Positions 58,202-64,000 of a DNA stretch of 64,000 nt are shown piece by piece (position 1 is the first letter of the stretch; every line of letters starts with the position of its first letter). Where the stretch lies: contig CAMMBV010000002.1 of assembly GCA_946494335.1 (NCBI GenBank), forward strand, positions 80,100-144,099. The letters run 5' to 3'. A model generated the notes under the pieces. That model was given only the letters and a program-made list of their open reading frames with translations, was not told where the DNA came from and searched no databases. The stretch is from an uncultured Ruminococcus sp. (lineage in GTDB: Bacteria; Bacillota; Clostridia; Lachnospirales; Lachnospiraceae). Made by a program: the position numbers and the translations under genes.

Positions 58202-60702
58202 CAGTGTTCCCCTTTCCGTCTCAGCAGTTTTTTCATCGTATTTTCCAGCACCTGAAAATCAATCGGTTTGGATATATGCGCATCCATACCGGCCTTTCTG
58301 GTTTTTGCAATATCTTCGGCAAAGGCGTTGGCCGTAGCCGCCAGAACAGGAATCGTCTTCGCGTCCTTTCTTCCTGACTTTCGGATTGCCTCCGCGGCCT
58401 GACATCCATCCATCACCGGCATGACCATATCCAGTAAAATAAAGTCAAAATAGCCTTCCTCCTGTTCCTGATATATTTCAACAGCCTCAGCGCCATTCCA
58501 CGCCTGCACGACCTCCATGCCGATCATTTCCAGCATCTGTGCAGCGATTTCCATATTAATTTCATTATCCTCCGCCAGCAGAACTCTCCTGCCCTCCAGA
58601 GAATGATCTTCCGCTGCTTCTGCCTGCTCTTCAATCCCGGCTGCCTTCTCGTCAATACGCAGCGCCAGCGTCACACGAAAGGTACTTCCCTGTCCCATTT
58701 CACTTTCTACTTCAATGGTTCCCTCCAGCTTCTGTATCAGTTCATGGACAATAGCCATCCCAAGTCCGGTCCCGGCTACTTTGGCTGCTCCAAACTGTAC
58801 ATCCCGTTCAAAGGGAATAAATATCCTTTTCAGGAAATCCTGACTCATTCCCGCTCCGTCATCCTTCACCTGGAAAGAGTATTTTCGATATTTACTGTTA
58901 TTGTCCTTGCTCTCAGTCACAGTCAGATCCACATGGCCGCCTTTTTCCGTAAATTTAAAAGCATTGGACAGCAGATTGTTCAAGATCTGCTGAATTTTTC
59001 CCCAGTCGCCTTCCAGCCATACATCCTCCGCCTGCACATGAATCCGGAAATTTTTTCCGGTCTCCCTGGCCTGCAAAGCAAAAACTTCCGTCAATTCCTG
59101 CAGCTTTTCCTTAAGAGAAAAACTTTCATCATGCAGCTCCAGTTTTCCCTGTTCCATCCTGGTAATATCCAGTGTATCATTGATCAGCGATAAAAGCTGC
59201 TGTCCCAGGGAACTGATCCGCTCCATCGTCTCTTTCATCTGCTCCAGATCGTATTGCTGCTCCTCAGCCAGCCTGGCCAGACCGATAATGCCATTTAAAG
59301 GTGTGCGCATATCATGAGACATCTGGGCAAAAAACAGATTCCTGGATTTTGACATCTGATCCACCGTTTCCAGGGAGTTTTTCAAAAATTCCAGCCGTGA
59401 CAATTCCTGCATCTTTGCATCATTAACATCACGGAAGCAGAGCACTACAGCATTTTTCTGAAGAGATTCATCATAGAGCATCTGTATGTGCACCCAGCGG
59501 TATTCCCCGTTGAACAGACGCCTGAAATCGCCGCCGAAATCCCGCACCCTTTTTTTCATCAGCTTCCGCATATTTTCCACAGAAAAAGTATCCAAAAACT
59601 CCCCGAAGTCCTCTTCTTTGATCACATCTTTAATTACACGCAGGAAATCATCGTAATTCCCTATGGGCGAAATCTTCTCCCGAACATAGTCCGAAGCCTT
59701 CACCATCTGATACTGACTGTGTTCCAGATCAATCCTGTACAGCGCATAATAGGAATTCCCCAGCACTCCCACAATCTCATTATAGGCGCTGGCTTTTCGT
59801 GCGATTCGAAAATCATTAAACAAGAGCAAAAGAATTGCCGCAAAAAATATTGCAATTACAATGCCCCCGAAAAACTGAAACTCATGGGAAAGCTTCATCA
59901 GATCTTTATAGGGGATGGTAATCACCGAATACCATCCGGAATTCAGCCGGTAATAATAAACTCCCCTTTTGATTCCGTCGATCCCTTTTATGTGCGAATC
60001 AAACGCATCGTGTTTCCCCTCCTGGATTTCCTTAAAAAGCGCTTCGAATTTCCCCTGGATTTCTTCCCGCTTTACGCCGGGCAGATTATATTCCAGCAAA
60101 ATGCCGTCCTGATCACAGAGATAATAATGACTGTCCTCTCCAACCACGCTTTCGCCCGGCAGACTTCCCTCTGAATCCGGATAGATATCCACTGCCACCA
60201 CATCCTGCGTCCCCTGTATCTGTTTTGACAAAGTAACCACCAGCTTCTCCAGACGCACATCCGTATAAGCGCCGCTGTATGCAGTTTCTCCCCCTGCCTC
60301 CAGCGCCTTCTGATACCATTCTTTTTCTTCCGGCTTTAAAGTCTCGTCTCCTTCCCAGTAGGTAGCGGCAGCGATCCTGCCGTCAATGGACGCATATATT
60401 TCCATCTCGGAAACATCTATGGTACTGCTGATAAAATCCATGTATTTTTTTATCAGTTCAGAGACATCACCTGTCCGGTTTTCCGGCCGCAGCTGATATT
60501 CCATGGTGTCCAACGCCATTTCAACCTGCTGCATATCAATAACCTCATTAAGTGCAAACACGCGGGCTGTTTTATCTCCCGTTTCCTGCGCATTGCGCAG
60601 AACCGCCTTATTCATCCTCTGCATTCCAAAACAGAAGATAAGTATCATAATCAGCAGCGCCGCAAACAAATGCCTGTATTTCTTCTTGTATTTTTTTTCC
60701 AC
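58201..60702 (-). CDS. Hybrid sensor histidine kinase
   Basis: An 833-residue membrane kinase. Two membrane helices (about 12-28 and 277-297) enclose an extracytoplasmic Cache-type sensor (about 35-275), which contains DVRLEKLVVTLSKQIQG and GVYYYRLNSGWYSVITIPY. A PAS-like region follows (about 310-435). HisKA has phospho-His463 in FFAQMSHDMRTPLNG, HATPase has the N box at 575-580 and GTGLGMAIV, and a receiver with Asp758 in ILLDMVMPVMDG ends the chain. It starts the four-gene operon. The ligand of the Cache domain is unknown, although small metabolites are usual. Confidence 0.93.
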   Translation of the reverse strand: MEKKYKKKYRHLFAALLIMILIFCFGMQRMNKAVLRNAQETGDKTARVFALNEVIDMQQVEMALDTMEYQLRPENRTGDVSELIKKYMDFISSTIDVSEMEIYASIDGRIAAATYWEGDETLKPEEKEWYQKALEAGGETAYSGAYTDVRLEKLVVTLSKQIQGTQDVVAVDIYPDSEGSLPGESVVGEDSHYYLCDQDGILLEYNLPGVKREEIQGKFEALFKEIQEGKHDAFDSHIKGIDGIKRGVYYYRLNSGWYSVITIPYKDLMKLSHEFQFFGGIVIAIFFAAILLLLFNDFRIARKASAYNEIVGVLGNSYYALYRIDLEHSQYQMVKASDYVREKISPIGNYDDFLRVIKDVIKEEDFGEFLDTFSVENMRKLMKKRVRDFGGDFRRLFNGEYRWVHIQMLYDESLQKNAVVLCFRDVNDAKMQELSRLEFLKNSLETVDQMSKSRNLFFAQMSHDMRTPLNGIIGLARLAEEQQYDLEQMKETMERISSLGQQLLSLINDTLDITRMEQGKLELHDESFSLKEKLQELTEVFALQARETGKNFRIHVQAEDVWLEGDWGKIQQILNNLLSNAFKFTEKGGHVDLTVTESKDNNSKYRKYSFQVKDDGAGMSQDFLKRIFIPFERDVQFGAAKVAGTGLGMAIVHELIQKLEGTIEVESEMGQGSTFRVTLALRIDEKAAGIEEQAEAAEDHSLEGRRVLLAEDNEINMEIAAQMLEMIGMEVVQAWNGAEAVEIYQEQEEGYFDFILLDMVMPVMDGCQAAEAIRKSGRKDAKTIPVLAATANAFAEDIAKTRKAGMDAHISKPIDFQVLENTMKKLLRRKGEH

Positions 60703-60981
60703 GCAGACTCCTTATAATCTTTTCCGCTTTTTCTTTGGCGGGATCGATTTATATTACTATTTGAATTAATTATATCATGTATGAATATGCCTTGCCACCA
60801 CAATTTTTACCTTTTTTATCAAGTTACACATAACCCTGCCTGGTAAAAAAGCGTCCCGCCGGGACGGTTTTTCGCCCTTTGGAACGCTTTTGCTGTTCAC
60901 GCAGAAATAAATTTTATTCTATTTGAATTTATGATACAATATTTTACAGTATAACCGAAAAGCACACAGGAGGATGAACGA
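60703..60981. other. Divergent control region between hybrid kinase and BCCT genes, with a hairpin
   Basis: No gene is seen. CGTCCC (60852-60857) and GGGACG (60861-60866) form a short hairpin followed by GTTTTT, a possible terminator or attenuator on the plus strand. A TACAAT near 60935 may be a BCCT -10, without a clear -35. The BCCT gene has AGGAGG just before its ATG at 60982. Confidence 0.45.
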
Positions 60982-62535
60982 ATGCATATGAAAAAAGTCC
61001 AAAAGCCCAACCGCAAAAAGATTGACTGGATCATTACACTGGTTCCTTTCATTCTGATTCTGGGATTGTCGGTATTTCTCTTCATCTTTCCGGCTGAATC
61101 CAATGCTGTAATCAGTCAGATCCGTTTCTTTTTTGGTGACACAATGGGACTTTATTATCTGATTATCGGTCTGGGAGTCCTTTTTATCTCCCTGTGGCTT
61201 TCCTTTTCAAAATACGGAAATATTGTATTGGGCGAACCTTACGAAAAACCGAAATACTCCTTTTTTGCATGGGGCAGCATGATGTTTACCTGCGGTCTGG
61301 CCGCAGATATTCTGTTTTATTCCTTTTCAGAATGGGTTATGTATGCCTCCAATCCCTATGTTTCGGAAATGGGCTCCATCGCAGATTGGGCCGGCGTTTT
61401 TCCTCTGTTCCACTGGAGCTTTATTCCCTGGGCCTTTTACCTGGTGCTTGCCGTTGCGTTTGCCTTCATGCTTCATGTGCGAAAGATAAAACGCCAACGC
61501 TATTCCGAAGCCTGCCGCCCTGTCATCGGAAGACATGCCGACGGCATCTGGGGACGTGTCATTGACCTGTTTGCCCTTTTTGCCCTTCTGGCTGGCACCG
61601 CTACGACCTTCAGCGTGTCCACCCCTTTGATGTCAAGCATTATCGTACATCTTTTTCATGTTGAAATCAGTGAAACAGCCCTGAGCATTATCATACTGCT
61701 GCTCACCTGTGCTGTATATACATACGCTGTTCTCCACGGTTTTAAGGGCATCGGTCTGTTAGCCAAAATATGCATCTATCTGTTCTTCTTCCTGCTGATC
61801 TTTGTCCTGGCAATCGGCGGTCAGGGCAGATTTATCCTTGAGAATGGTTTTCAGTCACTGGGAAAAATGGTGCAGAATTTTATCGGTCTGGCTACCTACG
61901 CCGATCCCGCCCGCAGCAACCATTTCCCTCAGGACTGGACTATTTATTACTGGGCATACTGGATGGTATGGTGCATTGCCGCTCCGTTTTTCATCGGCAA
62001 TATCTCAAGGGGGCGTACCGTCCGTCAGACGATTCTGGGCGGCTATATCTTCGGTGTCGGTTCCACCATTGCCAGCTTTATTATACTGGGAAATTATTCT
62101 CTGGGACTTCAGGTTAACGGGACTGTGGATTTTATCGCCCAGTACCAGGCGGACGGCGATCTGTACGGTCTGATTCTTAATATCATCGATACCATGCCCT
62201 GCGCTCCTTTTGTCATGTTCATCACCCTTGTATGCATGATCCTGTTTTATGCCACCTCCTTTGACTCAATCGCATACACAGCAGCATGCTACAGCTACCG
62301 GAAACTGGAAGTCGGTGAGCAGCCCCACCGGCTGATTACGCTTCTCTGGTGTCTTTTGATGATCGTACTGCCGATTGCTCTTGTTTTCTCCGACAGTTCC
62401 ATGAGCAATATCCAATCCGTCAGTATTATCTCTGCTTTCCCTATCGGGATCATTATGATTATCATGATCTGGAGTTTTATCAAAGATGCAGGAAAATATA
62501 TAAAAGAAATGAAAAAAGAAAAAGATTCGACTTAA
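60982..62535 (+). CDS. BCCT family transporter
   Basis: A 517-residue membrane transporter for betaine, choline or carnitine, with twelve predicted helices. The family signature is WTIYYWAYWMVWCIAAPFFI followed by GNISRGRTVRQTILGGYIFG; an earlier segment is WSFIPWAFYLVLAVAFAFML. BCCT proteins use Na+ or H+ or exchange. Which of these ligands is used cannot be told. In gut anaerobes such genes often serve quaternary amine use, but no such enzyme is adjacent. Its C-terminal end is repeated further on as a non-coding copy. Confidence 0.93.
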   Translation: MHMKKVQKPNRKKIDWIITLVPFILILGLSVFLFIFPAESNAVISQIRFFFGDTMGLYYLIIGLGVLFISLWLSFSKYGNIVLGEPYEKPKYSFFAWGSMMFTCGLAADILFYSFSEWVMYASNPYVSEMGSIADWAGVFPLFHWSFIPWAFYLVLAVAFAFMLHVRKIKRQRYSEACRPVIGRHADGIWGRVIDLFALFALLAGTATTFSVSTPLMSSIIVHLFHVEISETALSIIILLLTCAVYTYAVLHGFKGIGLLAKICIYLFFFLLIFVLAIGGQGRFILENGFQSLGKMVQNFIGLATYADPARSNHFPQDWTIYYWAYWMVWCIAAPFFIGNISRGRTVRQTILGGYIFGVGSTIASFIILGNYSLGLQVNGTVDFIAQYQADGDLYGLILNIIDTMPCAPFVMFITLVCMILFYATSFDSIAYTAACYSYRKLEVGEQPHRLITLLWCLLMIVLPIALVFSDSSMSNIQSVSIISAFPIGIIMIIMIWSFIKDAGKYIKEMKKEKDST

Positions 62536-62568
62536 CACACAGGGAAACGGCAAATACCGTTTCCCTGT
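62492..62568 (+). repeat. Direct repeat copy A (end of BCCT gene and hairpin)
   Basis: The last codons of the BCCT gene, its stop, and a hairpin (13-base arms, 62538-62569) recur with only a few differences at 63794-63867. The hairpin ACAGGGAAACGG/CCGTTTCCCTGT could end BCCT transcription, although the T-run after it is weak. Confidence 0.75.
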
Positions 62569-62643
62569 GCTGATTACCAGAAAAATCCAAATGAATTCTC
62601 CTCTTCCGGATCATTGTTCTGAGCACAAAGCTGCCCATTCCTC

Positions 62644-63567
62644 TCACACCAGGATTTCCTCTTTTTCCATTTTCTCCATGATTTCTTTTATTGTCTCCTC
62701 CTCTTCTTCCAGGATTTCTGCAATCTCCGCTGCATTCAGCCCTTTCCGACGTTTTTTCTCTATCTGCCTTTGCAAAGTTTCCCGGCGGCCCCGCTCCGTC
62801 CCCAATGCGATTCCTTTCTCAAGGCCCTCCGCCATTGCATCTTCCCGTTCCATGCGGATATGTTTTTCTGCATCGTATTCGTAAATACTCACTTTTTTCG
62901 CCTCCGATCTGTTCTTCTTCAGAAAATCTGCAAGGATCCCTTCTCTGATACACTCTGTGATCGCCCGTTCCACGGCATCGTCCAGTTCCATCCCTTTAGC
63001 ATACTTCCGTACCCTCGCCGTATACTCTGCATAGTCCTTTAAGGTCCGGCAATCATCCAGCAGTTTCTGGTTGTGCCCCTGGTTGATGTTCAACATGACC
63101 GCTTCCAGTTCCAGGGCCGGGTTCTCTTCCCTCTGGGAATAAAGATCGGACAGCCGCAGAATCTTCCGTTCCTCCATCTCTTCTTCCCCGTTGTAAAAGA
63201 TTAAAAAACGCGGCGCCGGCAGCTTCACCCCTTTCCGCCCGTACAGATTTATGTCTCTGGTTATGGAGGAAAACAGATCTGATACATAAAACAGGAAACG
63301 CAGCGTCAGGTTTTCACTGTAGGTGGACTGGTGCTCGTACAGGGACATCCGGCTGCCGATCACAAAAGATATGTCGTTGCGAACGGCCATATAGATGGCA
63401 TTCTTCAGCGTATTGACTTTCAGCAGGTCGGGATCCTTATAATCAGTTCCATTTACTGCATTATACAATTCCAGCAGCCGGTTTTTGTCGCTGAATATCA
63501 TTTCAAAAATACTGGCTTTGAATGTGCGGTTTGCTTTCGGCTGGTCATGATGACCGGTGTTTTCCAT
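62644..63567 (-). CDS. Rpn-family PD-(D/E)XK nuclease/putative transposase
   Basis: A 307-residue protein of the Rpn (recombination-promoting nuclease) or PDDEXK transposase group. The nuclease core is near residues 20-130 (FEMIFSDKNRLLELYNAVNG, then RNDISFVIGSRMSLYEHQST with the E-x-Q-type active site). The C-terminal half is coiled and ends in LEEEEETIKEIMEKMEKEEI. GGAGG precedes the start. Rpn proteins raise recombination in cells and often sit in short mobile patches. It lies between the two copies of the BCCT tail, suggesting a duplication around it. Confidence 0.88.
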   Translation of the reverse strand: MENTGHHDQPKANRTFKASIFEMIFSDKNRLLELYNAVNGTDYKDPDLLKVNTLKNAIYMAVRNDISFVIGSRMSLYEHQSTYSENLTLRFLFYVSDLFSSITRDINLYGRKGVKLPAPRFLIFYNGEEEMEERKILRLSDLYSQREENPALELEAVMLNINQGHNQKLLDDCRTLKDYAEYTARVRKYAKGMELDDAVERAITECIREGILADFLKKNRSEAKKVSIYEYDAEKHIRMEREDAMAEGLEKGIALGTERGRRETLQRQIEKKRRKGLNAAEIAEILEEEEETIKEIMEKMEKEEILV

Positions 63568-63790
63568 ATAAAACCTCCTTTTCTTTTGCTGTGCAGGAGA
63601 TCTTCGATCCGCTCAAAGCTTTTGGAAATCTCCCTGCATTTTTCGTTGGAATAAAAGCATTGAGATTTCTTTTGATTGAAAATATCAGAAATGATTTCAG
63701 ATACGGTCTGGCCGCATAGAATATGAGAAATATAATGCTTTGGTCAAATTGTAGCATAATACTTTGCAAAATACAAGTAGAAAAATCGCC
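63568..63790. other. Upstream region of the Rpn gene with coding-like traces
   Basis: On the minus strand the frame QTVSEIISDIFNQKKSQCFY followed by EISKSFERIEDLL reads like protein, yet no start or ribosome site is visible and it runs into the Rpn ribosome site. It may be the tail of an older gene. Nothing else is seen. Confidence 0.3.
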
Positions 63791-63793
63791 CAA

Positions 63794-63867
63794 GAAAATA
63801 TATGAAAGAAATGAAAAACGAAAAAATCCGACTTAACACACGGGAAACGGTGTTTGCCGTTTCCCGT
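63794..63867 (+). repeat. Direct repeat copy B (decayed BCCT gene tail)
   Basis: It matches 62492-62568 over about 57 bases before and including the left hairpin arm, with a handful of changes and two one-base gaps. The reading frame is broken. It also keeps a hairpin with ACGGGAAACGG and CCGTTTCCCGT (63840-63867). It marks what remains of a second copy of the BCCT gene end. Confidence 0.75.
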
Positions 63868-63886
63868 ATCAGCTTCGCTTTTATTC

Positions 63887-63956
63887 TATATAATGGACAA
63901 ACTTCCCTTCGTATAAAAGCTCCCACTCGCTTTCATTGTCTTCGTCACCCTTATGT
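63887..63956 (-). pseudogene. Possible C-terminal gene fragment at the window edge
   Basis: On the minus strand the frame HKGDEDNESEWELLYEGKFV followed by HYIE and a stop at about 63887 looks coding. An in-frame TGA lies just upstream of it and the region beyond is A+T-rich, so this may be a decayed end. I cannot name a family. The rest of the final 40 bases shows nothing I can support. Confidence 0.3.
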
Positions 63957-64000
63957 CAAGCCCACGACAAAAAAATATTTATTTTTTCTTGTCCCCATGA

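Noticed and set aside
62538..62569. Confident rho-independent terminator after the BCCT gene
   Set aside because: The stem is strong, but the T-run after it is poor, so I list it only as a hairpin within the repeat.
1..64000. CRISPR arrays, tRNA or rRNA genes, riboswitches and T-boxes
   Set aside because: I looked in the longer gaps and saw no regularly spaced repeats, cloverleaf-like sequence or conserved leader elements I could support.

Overview
The window looks like a chromosomal segment from an anaerobic gut-type Firmicute, most likely a member of the Lachnospiraceae. The signs are type III glutamine synthetase, FtsEX, a YerC/TrpR-like regulator, DUF1836 and DUF4364 proteins, an RlmD/TrmA-type methyltransferase with an Fe-S motif, many flavodoxin-like proteins, and consensus Firmicute promoters and Shine-Dalgarno sites. 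The genus cannot be decided from the sequence. I saw no rRNA, tRNA, CRISPR array or riboswitch.

Layout. 1-4.5 kb: a peptide-type ABC importer (second permease cut by the window edge), a divergent C26 glutamine amidotransferase and an MmcQ/YjbR protein. 4.5-6.2 kb: an A+T-rich patch with an apparently intact lipoprotein class D beta-lactamase and remnants of a KTR-like gene and an old-yellow-enzyme gene. 6.2-10.6 kb: a sucrose-type PTS (IIBCA fusion) with a GH32 hydrolase and a divergent AraC regulator. 10.7-18.05 kb: a decayed redox locus (DUF4405 remnant, broken flavodoxin lipoprotein, CMD-cupin protein, aldo/keto reductase, FMN reductase, and an ORF stitched from flavin-reductase, TetR and aldo/keto-reductase pieces). 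It is interrupted at about 11.1-14.5 kb by an A+T-rich island carrying a catalytically degenerate Tn554-type recombinase, a coiled-coil TnpC-like protein, an AlbA_2/ATPase regulator and a frameshifted small gene.

18-24.1 kb: a pair of membrane c-di-GMP-type proteins (both GGDEF domains degenerate, one EAL intact), small DUF proteins, and a MarR-flavodoxin pair. 24.2-33.3 kb: IS21 and antitoxin remnants, then housekeeping genes (pcrA, YbaK-like, rlmD), a KilA-N/DUF4062/RhuM accessory patch, DUF1836, YerC, a radical SAM protein and DUF4364. 33.3-43.8 kb: a MerR-controlled hydrolase-flavodoxin operon with a classic 19-bp-spacer promoter, MATE, amidohydrolase, CapA, M18 aminopeptidase, PdaA-like deacetylase, DegV and S41 protease. 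43.9-53.4 kb: ftsEX, a CdaR/PucR regulator, YitT, and a tight same-strand run of lipid kinase, type III glutamine synthetase, MoxR AAA+ ATPase and VWA protein. 53.4-60.7 kb: EamA transporter, SDR, and a four-gene phosphorelay (hybrid kinase, HD-GYP response regulator, Hpt, diguanylate cyclase). 61-64 kb: a BCCT transporter, and an Rpn-family nuclease/transposase lying between two diverged copies of the BCCT gene tail.

The two observations I rate most highly are the glutamine synthetase III-MoxR-VWA cluster, which resembles known activase pairs such as CbbQ/CbbO and may be a remodelling system for glutamine synthetase, and the complete phosphorelay that couples one sensor to both c-di-GMP synthesis and breakdown. 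Several deletion-made gene chimeras and the MerR- and AraC-type control regions can also be read directly from the sequence.
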